Below, piece by piece: positions 8,596 through 17,867 of a stretch of 64,000 nucleotides of DNA. Origin of the DNA: Peptococcaceae bacterium. Its GTDB lineage: Bacteria; Bacillota; Peptococcia; DRI-13; PHAD01. Position 1 is the stretch's first letter. Each line of letters begins with the position of its first letter. The position numbers were made by a program, and so were the translations under genes. Under the pieces are notes generated by a model that worked only from the letters and a program-made list of their open reading frames with translations, was not told where the DNA came from and ran no database searches. Location: positions 1 through 64,000 of the forward strand of contig JANLFJ010000015.1 of assembly GCA_024655825.1 (NCBI GenBank), given 5' to 3'.

Positions 8596-9515
8596 CAGCT
8601 CACCTCTTTCCCGGCCAGGGCCACGAAAATATCCTCCATGGAAGGAACTGTTTCCTCCAGGGAGATAATCCCAATATTCCTTTCCCTGAGCCCTGCCTTA
8701 ACCAGGGCTATGTTGTCCTCGTTCTTTTCCACAACCAGGTGGAATTTATCGCCGTAAAAATAAGCATCGATAACCCCGGGAAGCGAAGCAAGCGAGCTTG
8801 CTTCGCTTAGTGCCGCCGCCTTCAGTTCCAGCAGGCAATAGGGGAACTCCTCCTTCAGCTTCGCCGGCGAGCCGGCAGCCGAGATCCTGCCCCGGTCAAT
8901 GAAGGCCACCCTCATGCAAAGTTCCGCCTCATCCATATAGGGCGTGGAAACGAGGATGGTTCTACCTTCCTTGTTTAAGCGGTAAAGTATCTTCCAGAAT
9001 TCCTTGCGCGACTCCGGGTCTACTCCGTATGTCGGCTCGTCAAGCACCAGGAGGTCCGGCCTGGTAACCAGGGCGCTGGTCAGGGCCAGCTTCTGCTTCA
9101 TTCCCCCGGACAAATTGTCGGCCAAGCGGTCTTTATAGGGCAGGAGATTGGTCAGCTCAAGGATCTCATCGGCCCTTTGGCGGATCAGGCCTTTATCCAG
9201 CCCGTACATGGCTCCGAAAAAACTGATGTTCTCCATGACCGTCAGGTCGCCGTACAGGCTGAACCGCTGGGGCATATAACCCAGCTTTTCCCTAAGCTCT
9301 TCCAGCTGTTCGGGTTTTTTCCCCATCAGCAGGACCTCCCCCTGGTCCGGAGTAATGAGACCGCAGATCATCCTCATCAGGGTCGTCTTCCCCGCTCCGT
9401 CCGGGCCCACCAGTCCCACAATCTCGCCCTTTTCCACCTTCAGGTCAACGGCCCTCACGGCTTCAACTTTTCCGAACGATTTGCTCAACCTCGTTATCCG
9501 TATCATGTGTTTCAC
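8595..9515 (-). CDS. ABC transporter ATP-binding protein (second of two)
   Basis: 306 residues. Walker A reads [13 protein letters not shown], the signature [11 protein letters not shown] and Walker [14 protein letters not shown]. The switch region reads STPYMDEAE, with Pro where the catalytic switch His is expected (the partner has TTHFMDEAE). This points to an asymmetric pair in which one ATP site is weak. The gene overlaps the adaptor gene by four bases (ATGA). Confidence 0.92.
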   Translation of the reverse strand: MKHMIRITRLSKSFGKVEAVRAVDLKVEKGEIVGLVGPDGAGKTTLMRMICGLITPDQGEVLLMGKKPEQLEELREKLGYMPQRFSLYGDLTVMENISFFGAMYGLDKGLIRQRADEILELTNLLPYKDRLADNLSGGMKQKLALTSALVTRPDLLVLDEPTYGVDPESRKEFWKILYRLNKEGRTILVSTPYMDEAELCMRVAFIDRGRISAAGSPAKLKEEFPYCLLELKAAALSEASSLASLPGVIDAYFYGDKFHLVVEKNEDNIALVKAGLRERNIGIISLEETVPSMEDIFVALAGKEVS

Positions 9516-10510
9516 TGCTCCCGGTCAAAGCTGACATCCGCCGGCATTCCCGGTTTGAGAACGCCTCCGGCGCTGTCGATCCTGATTTTCACGGCGAAAA
9601 CGACATTGGTCCTTTCCTTTTTTGTTTGGATCGTTTTGGGAGTAAACTCGCCCCGGGAGGCAATTTCCTCCACCAGTCCCTCAAAACTCTTGTTGAAGCC
9701 GCTCACGCTGAAACTGACCTTTTGCCCCAGTTTCACCCTGGGCAGGTCGTCCGTGGGGATGTATACCCTGATCCAGAGGTCGTTCAAATCGGCGACGGTG
9801 GCAATTGAAGCTCCCAGCTGGACAAACTCGCCTTCCTCATAGTTCTTTGACAGCACAACCCCGTCCACCGGGGAGTATAATTTCAAATCTTCAAGCAGGG
9901 CTTCGCTCGCTTTCAGGACCGCCCTGCATCTTTCCACCTCGGCACGGGCCGCCTCAATCTGTTCAGGCCGGCTTCCCTCTTCCAGCAGGCTTAATCTGGC
10001 TTCCGCCGCTTCCAGCTTGCTTTTGCTTATTTCACAGGCCGTGCGGGCCTGTTCCACCTCTACGGCAGGAACTGCCCCTTCTTCGTAAAGGGCCTCCATT
10101 CTCGCCAGGTCGTCGGAAGCCTTCTGGTAATCGGCCCGGGCTATTTTCACATTGGCGGCCGCTTCGTTCTTTTCCTGGACCCGAGCGCCTGACAGCAGGT
10201 CATTCAAGGAAGCCTCCGCCTTGACAACGGCCAATTCATCCCTTTCCCTCTGGGCAACAAGGTCCTTGCGGGAAAGCTCCGCCACCAGCTGTCCTTGTTT
10301 AACATAATCCCCAGCCTTGACGGCTATTCTTTCAACGGCTCCCGCCGACCTGGCGTTCAGTTCAATGGTGGTGGCCTCAATCGTGCCGGTAGCCTGGATA
10401 ACGTCCCCTGTCCGGCTGAAAAACCCTTTATAAACCAGGTAACTCCCGGTCAAAAGAAGCATCAGGACCGCTGCCGCTGCCGCCGCTCGCCTCTTTTTAT
10501 CCACAACCAT
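9512..10510 (-). CDS. HlyD-family membrane fusion / periplasmic adaptor-like protein
   Basis: 332 residues. An N-terminal Lys/Arg patch precedes one membrane anchor (about residues 10-28). A biotinyl-lipoyl half domain ([16 protein letters not shown]-like, about 55-75), a long coiled coil (about 75-190) and the second lipoyl half with [17 protein letters not shown] follow, then a beta-barrel. This is the YbhG/YhiI architecture. The start is ATG at 10510 behind GGGGAGAGGAG. In a Gram-positive it would act outside the membrane as the partner of the ABC-2 exporter. It is the first gene of the five-gene operon. Confidence 0.88.
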   Translation of the reverse strand: MVVDKKRRAAAAAAVLMLLLTGSYLVYKGFFSRTGDVIQATGTIEATTIELNARSAGAVERIAVKAGDYVKQGQLVAELSRKDLVAQRERDELAVVKAEASLNDLLSGARVQEKNEAAANVKIARADYQKASDDLARMEALYEEGAVPAVEVEQARTACEISKSKLEAAEARLSLLEEGSRPEQIEAARAEVERCRAVLKASEALLEDLKLYSPVDGVVLSKNYEEGEFVQLGASIATVADLNDLWIRVYIPTDDLPRVKLGQKVSFSVSGFNKSFEGLVEEIASRGEFTPKTIQTKKERTNVVFAVKIRIDSAGGVLKPGMPADVSFDREQ

Positions 10511-10645
10511 ACTCTCCTCTCCCCTTTTTCGCTGTACTCTCGGACAAGTATACTGCTGTCATAAAATCAGTTTACTTGGTTTCATGATAGCACTATTAGC
10601 GAACAAATCCAAGCCGGTTCCCTGACAAAAACGTATTAAAAAAAA

Positions 10646-10690
10646 CAAAAAGGTTAGTTCGCCATCGTTTATGGTCAACCAACCTTTTTT
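10646..10690. terminator. terminator between the DUF2225 gene and the efflux operon
   Basis: An imperfect hairpin (AAAAAGGTTAGTT paired with AACCAACCTTTTTT) has T-runs on both strands, so it can stop transcription either way. The 264-base gap at 10511-10774 otherwise holds only the efflux operon's promoter region, with a minus-strand TATACT near 10550. A short inverted repeat (ATAG-TG-CTAT, near 10585-10600) could be a TetR operator. Confidence 0.65.
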
Positions 10691-10774
10691 CTCGAAAAGA
10701 GGACATTTGAAATAATCCTATTTTGGGGTAACCGGAATTTGAACCTTAGTTGCTATTTTCCCATCCCCGTACCT

Positions 10775-11446
10775 CTAACTTGTCAGGGCAGACCTGTAAT
10801 TCTCCCACTGTTCCCTGGCCAGCCTGTTCAGGGCAGGCTCAAGCCCTTTTTCAGAGAAAAGAAGGTTGAACCATTTCCTTGCCTCCAGGTAGCGGCCGAG
10901 CCTGCCGTGAAGCTCGCCAATCAAATAAATCAGCCTGTGTTTCTCTATGGGCACCTTGTCCGGGTCCTCATACGAATAAACTTCTTCAAACAAAGACACG
11001 GACCTGACAAGGTACCTTTCTTCCTCTTCCTTGTTGCCCAGGTAGCGGTAAAGCCAGGCTATCCTCAGCAAAATCCCGGCAATGATCGATTTTGGCTGGT
11101 GGAGAAAATTTGCGCATAACAGGCACAACTTGTAACACCGGAGGGCGTCCTCAATATTTCTTGGCCCGCAGAGGTCGACCGGCTGTACTTTCATTACGTA
11201 TTCCTTTCTTAAAACCTCTTTTTTATCCGGCGTAGGCAAAATGAAATTTTCCGTAAAAGCGCAGCCGCAGCGAGGGCAGACCCCGACTTCATAAAAATAA
11301 GGGTTTTCTCCCTCGTAATAAGTGCAAAAATCAGCATCCTTTTTAGTTATGACAACCCTGCTGGTCCTGACCTTCTTCGTTTTAAAGCGAGCGTCACAGT
11401 TAAGACAAACCAGTGTTTTGTCATATAAATATACAGCTGCGTCCAT
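10775..11446 (-). CDS. DUF2225 family protein with two CxxC knuckles
   Basis: 223 residues. Near the N-terminus LVCLNCDARF and, about 30 residues later, VCPRCGCAF form zinc-ribbon-like Cys pairs. The remainder is helical with TPR-like repeats (RKWFNLLFSEKGLEPALNRLAREQ). This matches DUF2225 proteins, common in Firmicutes and of unknown function. The start is ATG with a GAAAGG site. It lies downstream of the Tad pilus operon in the same direction, 50 bases after the DUF6382-like gene, and may be co-transcribed with it. No function is assigned. Confidence 0.8.
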   Translation of the reverse strand: MDAAVYLYDKTLVCLNCDARFKTKKVRTSRVVITKKDADFCTYYEGENPYFYEVGVCPRCGCAFTENFILPTPDKKEVLRKEYVMKVQPVDLCGPRNIEDALRCYKLCLLCANFLHQPKSIIAGILLRIAWLYRYLGNKEEEERYLVRSVSLFEEVYSYEDPDKVPIEKHRLIYLIGELHGRLGRYLEARKWFNLLFSEKGLEPALNRLAREQWENYRSALTS

Positions 11447-11496
11447 GAAGCACCTTTCCTCTGGTAAACTCTAATAAATTTTACCATATAATATTA

Positions 11497-12543
11497 TTAA
11501 TTTCCAGGCCTTTTGTCCCGATTTTTCTTTCTTTGTTGCTGCAATTCCATTTCTTTGCGCAGTACTTCCTTGTCCCTGGCCATTCGTTTGGTCAAGCAAT
11601 CCTGCCAGCCTGCCCCAAGGTATTCCGTCTTATCCTTTTTTGACCCTTGCCCAGGCGTTTTCCGGAAGATCACGCCCAGCAAGAGAATATTAACTGCCGT
11701 AAGGATGAGTCCTAGGGTCAAACGGTCGGCAACGCTTCCACCCTCTCCTTTTGAGGTCGTCAAGAAAGAAAAGAAGGCAACGACAGCCGCTTCCAGGGCA
11801 ACAATAAAGGAAAAGGTTTTTAGGCCGGCCAGCAAGGCTTCCTTTTCGCCTTTATCGCTCGCTTTTCCTTCTTTCCCTGCCTCATCCTGTTCAGGAGCAA
11901 GACGAAACGGTTTCTCTTCAGGGCCTCTTTTTTGTTCACACCGTTTAAAATAAGAATACCGGCACTCTTTGAGCACCCGCGCCATTTCTTCAAACCTTAT
12001 CCGTTCCGCAGCGCACAATTCCTGGATAATTCGCTGCAGGTGCAAGCCGTCGCCGTTTTTCTCCGGCCGCCAGGCTGTTGACAACTGCCGTAAAAACCGC
12101 TGGAAATTGCTTTCGGCATCCCCTCCCAGCAACAACGGAAGATAGACGAAAAAGACCGTCAGGCTGCGCGGGTGAATAAACAGGTAGTCGATATCCAGTA
12201 GAAAACACCTGTCATACAAAAAATAGTTTTTACACCCGGAAACGCATTTGATCATCAAATCAAGGACATCCAGCAACCCATCCCTCGTCAGGTTTTTCTC
12301 GCGCAGGTAATTGGCCAGAGGAACCGTTTCCCCCGCTTCGTACCACAATTCGACCCTTTCGTTAACCTGCCGTTTATGGACAATTACTGCCTGCAGCCGG
12401 CGATTATGCCTGATCATCTCCACTTGGTACTGCAGGATCCTTTCCTCTCCGTTAATGTCAAATACAAGCCAGCTGCCGGAAGAATCCTTCTCCCAGCGGA
12501 CATTTGCCCTGTTTTGCAAAAAGGTAAAAACGTTTTCTTCCAT
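11497..12543 (-). CDS. DUF6382-like membrane protein of the Tad locus
   Basis: 348 residues. The N-terminal 200 residues are soluble (VWYEAGETVPLANYL-type and FLLDIDYLFIHPRSL stretches) and resemble DUF6382 domains, which occur beside Clostridial Flp/Tad pilus genes, often fused to FHA domains; no FHA domain is visible here. Two membrane helices (about 245-265 and 275-300) precede a charged C-terminus. ATG at 12543 is preferred over the TTG one codon earlier. The role in pilus assembly is unknown; position as last gene of the Tad cluster is the main clue. Confidence 0.6.
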   Translation of the reverse strand: MEENVFTFLQNRANVRWEKDSSGSWLVFDINGEERILQYQVEMIRHNRRLQAVIVHKRQVNERVELWYEAGETVPLANYLREKNLTRDGLLDVLDLMIKCVSGCKNYFLYDRCFLLDIDYLFIHPRSLTVFFVYLPLLLGGDAESNFQRFLRQLSTAWRPEKNGDGLHLQRIIQELCAAERIRFEEMARVLKECRYSYFKRCEQKRGPEEKPFRLAPEQDEAGKEGKASDKGEKEALLAGLKTFSFIVALEAAVVAFFSFLTTSKGEGGSVADRLTLGLILTAVNILLLGVIFRKTPGQGSKKDKTEYLGAGWQDCLTKRMARDKEVLRKEMELQQQRKKNRDKRPGN

Positions 12544-12609
12544 CAATCTCTCTTACCTCTTATTTTTCCAACGCTTTTTCTTTCCTGGATTTAAAGATTT
12601 AACGCCCTT

Positions 12610-13488
12610 TCAGCGGGGCGGCCGGCAGACCTTGCAGGGCTCGTACTGCCTTTTGGCCTCTTTCAGGGTAACAGGTATCTTGCTTTTTCGCAGGTAGCGG
12701 CACCCGCTGGAATGATACTTTTTGCCGGTGCGGGTGACATAAACCGTTACCGCTTCTTCATCCGCGTCTTGCTCAAACAGCCCTTTTTCTTTGTGTTCCG
12801 TGACAACGCCGTTAGAACCCGAAAGCCAGGCCCTTTCAATCGCCGCATGTCTTATGGTAAATACCGCCTCTTTTAAAAAAGGAAGCGGTATCTCCAGGAG
12901 GTAGTCTGCCAGAACGACAACATCATCCGGGCCGAAGTCCTTGCCGGGAACCAGGCCGTATTCAAGGTAAAGCGGGTTGCCAGTTTTTTCCTTAAATGCG
13001 TATTCGCTCTTGGGCAGTTCAACTAAACGCAGGGTGAGCTTACCCGGCTCAAGATACCGCAGGTCCATATTCTTTTGCATTATTTTCTCAGCTGCATACT
13101 GCCCGGCGCTGTCTATTCCTGGGGGAAATACTCTTAAAAGGTCGCTCCCAGCGCCTTTGGCCGCTTCCCCGATAAATCCTTCCAGGTCATTTTCATTTAG
13201 TTCTCCGCTGAGCAGTTTCCTGATTATTTGCCCGGTCAAATCAGGTGGACCATTTTCCTCCTGCGCCTTCGGTTTTTCTTCCCGCTCGTCTTCCCATTCA
13301 TTATAAAAAGAGAGCGGGTAAGCCGAGGACGCTATTTCCCTGGCGGTCTCCCTGACCGCACAGTCCAGCGCCATTTGAATGCAGGCCGCTTTGACGACAA
13401 AAAGATAAAGTATAAAACCGAATAAGAAAAAAGGAAGAGCAACTGCGGCTTCAACTGTTAAGGATCCCCTGCTGCCCAGTCTCTTCAC
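12610..13488 (-). CDS. TadE-like pilus protein with C-terminal Cys-rich metal-binding-type domain
   Basis: 292 residues. The N-terminus SRGSLTVEAAVALPFFLFG is a class III (type IV pilin-like) signal with the conserved Glu at +5 and a hydrophobic helix, as in TadE/TadF minor pilins. The C-terminal 45 residues (KYHSSGCRYLRKSKIPVTL, then EPCKVCRPP) form a Cys-x(n)-CxxC module better known from the C-termini of secreted nucleases and Ada-type proteins. GTG at 13488 is chosen because GAGGAG lies eight bases upstream. The gene sits between DUF5702 and DUF6382-like genes. The combination is unusual. Confidence 0.75.
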   Translation of the reverse strand: MKRLGSRGSLTVEAAVALPFFLFGFILYLFVVKAACIQMALDCAVRETAREIASSAYPLSFYNEWEDEREEKPKAQEENGPPDLTGQIIRKLLSGELNENDLEGFIGEAAKGAGSDLLRVFPPGIDSAGQYAAEKIMQKNMDLRYLEPGKLTLRLVELPKSEYAFKEKTGNPLYLEYGLVPGKDFGPDDVVVLADYLLEIPLPFLKEAVFTIRHAAIERAWLSGSNGVVTEHKEKGLFEQDADEEAVTVYVTRTGKKYHSSGCRYLRKSKIPVTLKEAKRQYEPCKVCRPPR

Positions 13489-13500
13489 CCGCACCTCTCC

Positions 13501-15282
13501 TCAATACCCGACAAAAGTTTCACACTTCAAACGGTATTTGCCGCTCTTGAAATTCTCAAGGTGCAGTGCCGGTATAAACCAGAGGTTGATTTCCACTTCG
13601 GCCGCGGCCCGGCACGCAGCCCGGTAAGCGGAAAGCGCAAAATTCTCTTCCTGGCGCATCTCCCTCATATTGACCTCCATCAGCTGTTTTATCCTGTCAA
13701 GCCGCGTTTCCTCGCTTTGCAGCAGCAAAAACAGGCGTAAATAGTCGGAATACTTCATTTTCAACCCTGGCAATTCCGGGTAAAAGGGAACCTCTTCGCC
13801 CTGGTACAACCTGGCGACATCCGTGCAGGCAGGCGGAATTCCGCCCGCCAAGGCGGAAGCCAGCCGGAAAAAAGGATGCGTGATTCTGCTTTCAAGGAAA
13901 CACTGCAGCACATTGACCGCGTAGCGCAAAAAGAAAATCTTCCGGAAGACCGTTAGCAAGTTTGTCAATTCGGACGCATTCCCGCCTATTATGTATTCGA
14001 CTTCACCCTTTTGGAAATAATGGTCGCGCACTGTGGCCGAAGTGAGGTAAGTGCACTTGTCCATGATATACCAGGTCAGATAAAAATTGTCGCGGCCCTG
14101 CAAGGCCAGGTCAGCCGTCCTCTGCCCCAGCTGGCGCAAATACGAGGAAACCCTTTCACCCTCTGAAGCGGCTAATCCCTCGTTTATCTCTTGGGGTTCG
14201 AGCCTGCCTGCGCCCGTCAAAAAAACGCTCCAGCCCTCTTCGCCTTCCGCCTCGCCGGGTATTTCACGCTCGATGCCGTTGTCACGCATCTTTTTCAGCG
14301 GCAGCCTTTTTTCGATAAAATCCAAGACCCGGCTTAAACCGGCGCCGTTATGCTTAACCTGCGGCTTTACGCTCAGGTCAGCCAGCACTAACCCTTCCAT
14401 CTCGCGAAAAGCGGCCAAATACTCATCCAAAATGGGAGCATGCCGGCCGCTCACCCCTGGAGGCCCCGCCCGCCCGCTGTCGATCCTTTCCAGCGCTGCT
14501 GCGCTTTGATTTATTTGCTTGCGGAGAATGTCAACCTTTTGCCGCAAAAGGGCTGTCTCTTCATTTAAAAATTCTTTTGGGCTGCCGTTTTTTTCGTTAT
14601 AGGCCCGGACATTGTCTTCATATTCTTTAATAAGCGGCATCAAACGGGAATCAAGCATCTCCTCCAGTTCCTCCAGGGCGGAAGCCGCTTTTTGGGCAAA
14701 GCCGATCGGCGCTTCTCTTAAATCGCCAAGAGAAACTATGATCTCTTCCTTTCTTTTATTTATCGCCGCGCATTCCGTCTTAAGCCTGGCCCTCGCCGCA
14801 GCGGCCTGCCGGCCGGACTCCATGAACCCGGCTTTCCCTTCCAGGCCGCAGCCGGCCAGCCTTTCCAACAGGTTTTCCGAAGTGGAAAGGGGCACTCTGT
14901 ATTTCACGTACTGCAGGATTTGTTCCTTTATTGTTTCGTTGTTTTCCAGGCTGTCGCTCGCGCCGGCCGCGGTCTGAACGGATAAGACCTCATACCTGAC
15001 CATGTTGAAACCGCCGGCTTCTTCTTTCAGATTTCTTCGCAAGTACTCTTCAATATCTCCGCTCTTAACCAGGCTGCCGTATATCCCGAATTCGGCGGAC
15101 AGCCCTTCATGGCAGGCAGCCAGGGCTGACCTGGCCGCAGAGGCCAAAGTTGCGCTGACACGGTTTTCAGCCGCCATGATCCTTGCGGCGTCAACCAGCA
15201 CTCCTGTCAGGACAAGCAGAGCCGTAAAAATGATCACGAGAAACAATGTTACGGCACCGCGGCAGTTTTTCACTACATTCAT
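13501..15282 (-). CDS. DUF5702-type Tad locus surface protein
   Basis: 593 residues. It begins NCRGAVTLFLVIIFTALLVLTG, one membrane helix with pilin-like features, followed by VDAARIMAAENRVSATLASAARSALA as in DUF5702/TadG-like proteins. Long charged coiled-coil stretches (about 160-270) and a mostly helical C-terminal half follow. These large proteins occur in Clostridial Tad clusters and are thought to sit on the outer face of the membrane as pilus-associated factors. The start is ATG with TAGGAG immediately upstream. It follows a TadE-like gene by 4 bases, showing coupling. Confidence 0.75.
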   Translation of the reverse strand: MNVVKNCRGAVTLFLVIIFTALLVLTGVLVDAARIMAAENRVSATLASAARSALAACHEGLSAEFGIYGSLVKSGDIEEYLRRNLKEEAGGFNMVRYEVLSVQTAAGASDSLENNETIKEQILQYVKYRVPLSTSENLLERLAGCGLEGKAGFMESGRQAAAARARLKTECAAINKRKEEIIVSLGDLREAPIGFAQKAASALEELEEMLDSRLMPLIKEYEDNVRAYNEKNGSPKEFLNEETALLRQKVDILRKQINQSAAALERIDSGRAGPPGVSGRHAPILDEYLAAFREMEGLVLADLSVKPQVKHNGAGLSRVLDFIEKRLPLKKMRDNGIEREIPGEAEGEEGWSVFLTGAGRLEPQEINEGLAASEGERVSSYLRQLGQRTADLALQGRDNFYLTWYIMDKCTYLTSATVRDHYFQKGEVEYIIGGNASELTNLLTVFRKIFFLRYAVNVLQCFLESRITHPFFRLASALAGGIPPACTDVARLYQGEEVPFYPELPGLKMKYSDYLRLFLLLQSEETRLDRIKQLMEVNMREMRQEENFALSAYRAACRAAAEVEINLWFIPALHLENFKSGKYRLKCETFVGY

Positions 15283-15286
15283 GCTC

Positions 15287-15943
15287 CTACCCGCCTCGGC
15301 GGCTTTTTGCCCATTTCCCGATTCGTTCCTTCAGTTCGCTGAGCTTGTTAAGCCCACCGCTCATTTCATTAATCCTTTCCGCGTATTCGAGGGTTAAGTC
15401 GACATTCCTGATATACTGGGCCGGTTTAATAATGCTCGCCGTCCCCTTCCCCGACAGGGGCAGCGTTTTCCTGCCGCCGAAAAAGGAAAGTATTTTTCCG
15501 CCGGGAACATTTATTTCCTGGGTAATCACCACCAGGACGTTCCTTGTGAGCAAGCCGTTCTTAATATTAAGAACAGCTGTGGTTTTGACCGGTTTGATAA
15601 CGCCCCCGGCCAACCGTTGGTAAACAACTGATTGGATGCTTTGTTCTATAAAGAGCCGCCCGGTTTTCTCCGCCGGGTCGGCATTCTCCTCAGCGGGTGC
15701 TTCAAGGCTGGCCTCATCTAACACGGGAAACAGCCCCTCATACAGCCCTTCTCCTTCGGGCCACAGAGCTGCGGCTGCTTCAGCGGCGGCTGCCGCCGTC
15801 CTGTTAAGAAGGACCTGCTGGTACAGAATAAGGAGGGCTGCCGTCAGGAAGGCAAAGGCCAGCACCAGGACGGTAAAAACAAGCGCCGCTTCAACGGTGA
15901 AACTACCTTCCTCCTTCATCAAGGCGGGAGCAAACCTTTTCAT
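15287..15943 (-). CDS. TadE-like minor pilin
   Basis: 218 residues. KEEGSFTVEAALVFTVLVLAF near the N-terminus is a class III prepilin-like signal (Gly, then Glu at +5) followed by one helix. An Ala-rich stretch and a beta-rich domain make up the rest. TadE-type proteins are minor pilins processed by the prepilin peptidase and needed for Flp pilus assembly. ATG at 15943 has AAGGCAGG upstream. The pilin gene ends 6 bases before it and the DUF5702 gene starts 4 bases after it. Confidence 0.8.
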   Translation of the reverse strand: MKRFAPALMKEEGSFTVEAALVFTVLVLAFAFLTAALLILYQQVLLNRTAAAAAEAAAALWPEGEGLYEGLFPVLDEASLEAPAEENADPAEKTGRLFIEQSIQSVVYQRLAGGVIKPVKTTAVLNIKNGLLTRNVLVVITQEINVPGGKILSFFGGRKTLPLSGKGTASIIKPAQYIRNVDLTLEYAERINEMSGGLNKLSELKERIGKWAKSRRGG

Positions 15944-15949
15944 CCTGCC

Positions 15950-16144
15950 TTATTTTTGCAGCGGCTGCTTCATGATATTATCCATTTCCGTTCCGAAAAT
16001 GTTTTTCATGATCGCATCCACAAAATCAAAAACATAATGCCTGAACACCAGGGCTATCCCTACCAGTACGGCCAGGACCATCACCAGTTCGACCGTCCCG
16101 AGGCCTTCTTCTCCGCAGATGATGTTTCTCATCTTTTGCCCCAC
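15950..16144 (-). CDS. Flp1-type type IVb pilin
   Basis: About 64 residues: a short leader, the processing region CGEEGLGTVELVMVLAVL, one long hydrophobic helix and a short polar tail. This is the standard layout of Flp1-type pilins of Clostridia (GTVE motif). GTG at 16144 is preferred because AGGAAGGGG lies six bases upstream; an ATG four codons later (16132) is the alternative, and a reading from 16315 overlaps the TadC-like gene. It is the major pilus subunit candidate of this cluster. Confidence 0.8.
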   Translation of the reverse strand: MGQKMRNIICGEEGLGTVELVMVLAVLVGIALVFRHYVFDFVDAIMKNIFGTEMDNIMKQPLQK

Positions 16145-16173
16145 TTGCTTCCCCTTCCTTTCGACTCCATCGA

Positions 16174-16998
16174 TTAAAATCCCCTGATCGCCAGCACCGC
16201 CGGCGTGGAAACAATGAGCATGATCGCAATAAGCATCAGCGCCAGCGGGAACAGCATTCTGGTTGAAGCTTCCTCGCCCAGCCGCCTCGCCGTGTGCTTG
16301 CGCATTTCCCAGCAATCGCTCCCCTGGGCGCTGAGGATAAGGACAAGCTCAGCGTTTCCCTTTCTAATATTGCGGACGACTGCTGAAACGAACCTGTTGA
16401 TTTCAGGTATCCTGCATCTTTGGGCAAAGTCCTCATAAGCCCTCAAGTGCGGTTTGCCCGCTTCTATCTCTACCAGGCTTCTCCTCAATTCCCTGTAAAG
16501 CGGGGTGTTTTTGTGAGTTTCTTTCGCGATCTTTTCCCAGGCTCCGGTTATGGTCATCCCGGCACCCAAAAGAAGCGTAATCCTGTTCAAAAAGCCTGGA
16601 AAATCCGCCTGAAGCAGGAACCGCCTTTGCTTAACCTTTTTTTGCAGTTCGTAATCGGGAAGCAAATAGAGGCCGCCGGTCAGGACCAGGCAAAAAAGGA
16701 GAAAAGCGGCGTCTCTTTGGGCGGCCGCCAGCCCTAAAAATGCCGACAGCGCCGCCCCCGCCGTCATGTGCGCTGCTTTAGCGGCCTGGTGAAGCTTAAG
16801 GCGCCTGCCGGCGTTTTCCGCGCCGTAAAGCTCGGCCAGCTGCCAGGCTGTTCTCCGGTTCGCTCGCCCGGCCCCGTCGCATTTCAATAGCTCGACAGCC
16901 AGTAAACCAAGCGGCAGCAGCCATTTTAGAGGATAGTCGACCAGGTCGTCTTTTGCCGCTTTATTGCCGCCGTACTGCCAGAAATTTTTTATCGGCAT
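16174..16998 (-). CDS. TadC-like pilus assembly membrane protein (T2SF domain)
   Basis: 274 residues with a type II secretion F domain in the centre (RITLLLGAGMTITGAWEKIAKE, then AYEDFAQRCRIPEINRFVSAV) and membrane helices at the N-terminal third and the very C-terminus. It starts one base after the TadB-like gene ends, with GAGGTG upstream of the ATG. TadB and TadC form the inner-membrane platform on which the CpaF ATPase drives pilin polymerisation. Confidence 0.85.
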   Translation of the reverse strand: MPIKNFWQYGGNKAAKDDLVDYPLKWLLPLGLLAVELLKCDGAGRANRRTAWQLAELYGAENAGRRLKLHQAAKAAHMTAGAALSAFLGLAAAQRDAAFLLFCLVLTGGLYLLPDYELQKKVKQRRFLLQADFPGFLNRITLLLGAGMTITGAWEKIAKETHKNTPLYRELRRSLVEIEAGKPHLRAYEDFAQRCRIPEINRFVSAVVRNIRKGNAELVLILSAQGSDCWEMRKHTARRLGEEASTRMLFPLALMLIAIMLIVSTPAVLAIRGF

Positions 16999-16999
16999 G

Positions 17000-17857
17000 T
17001 TACACCTCGATATCCGTAATCTTCCTGGATATATAATACGCCGCGGCCAGCAGCAAGACTGCCGCCGTCATGGCAAACCTTCCGAAAGCGGTCTGAAAAA
17101 CCGGGGCCATATAGTCGCCGGCGCTCCAGGAAAGGAGGATGAGCAGCAGTACCGGCATCACGTTCAATACTTTTTGCTCCATTTTTCTCTGGGACAACAG
17201 GGTATTGATTTCTTCTTTGATCCGGAGCTTATCGCCGATCACGGAGGAAGTCGTCCTCATGATCTCCACCATGTTCCCGCCGCTTTTTTTACCGATGGCA
17301 AAAACCTCGGCAAAATTCGCAATATCTTCAAGACCGGAACGCCTGGCAAACCCGGCCAGGGCGTCTTCAACCGGCTCGTTCATCTCAATCCTTCCGGCAA
17401 TTACGGCAAACTCCCTGATGATGTAGGCATCCGCACCGGGATATAACAGTGCCAGGTCCTTCACCACTTCCTTGAAGGCATTCTCCACCGACCTGCCGGC
17501 CGACAGCGAAGCGGCTAGAGAATCCAGGGCATCCTTAAACTGCAGGTTTAACTCGTATTTGCGGGCGGCAGCCAGTTCCCTGCTCTTTATCCGTGGGTAA
17601 AAAACGGCAAAGGGTGCTGCCAAGGCGGCGATAAAAACGCTCCGGTAAAAGACGTAGGCGAGGGCGAAAAGGAACCCGGCCGCCAACAGCGTATAAAACA
17701 CTTTTTCCCCGCCGTTCATATTATAAACGCCGTAGTCCGGGAGTTCATTTTTCGCTTCCTGCAGCGCCGCCCGCCGCCGCTCTTTTTTAAGTCGCTGCGC
17801 GGTAAAATAAACGACCAGGGACAAAACCGCCGAACATAAGACTATACCGGCAATCAT
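17000..17857 (-). CDS. TadB-like pilus assembly membrane protein (T2SF domain)
   Basis: 285 residues. An N-terminal helix, two more near 60-90, a T2SF domain (LDSLAASLSAGRSVENAFKE and SGGNMVEIMRTTSSVIGDKL) and two C-terminal helices match TadB. It follows the ATPase gene by 10 bases. It should be the membrane partner of TadC and of the CpaF motor. Confidence 0.87.
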   Translation of the reverse strand: MIAGIVLCSAVLSLVVYFTAQRLKKERRRAALQEAKNELPDYGVYNMNGGEKVFYTLLAAGFLFALAYVFYRSVFIAALAAPFAVFYPRIKSRELAAARKYELNLQFKDALDSLAASLSAGRSVENAFKEVVKDLALLYPGADAYIIREFAVIAGRIEMNEPVEDALAGFARRSGLEDIANFAEVFAIGKKSGGNMVEIMRTTSSVIGDKLRIKEEINTLLSQRKMEQKVLNVMPVLLLILLSWSAGDYMAPVFQTAFGRFAMTAAVLLLAAAYYISRKITDIEV

Positions 17858-17867
17858 CGCCGCGGCC

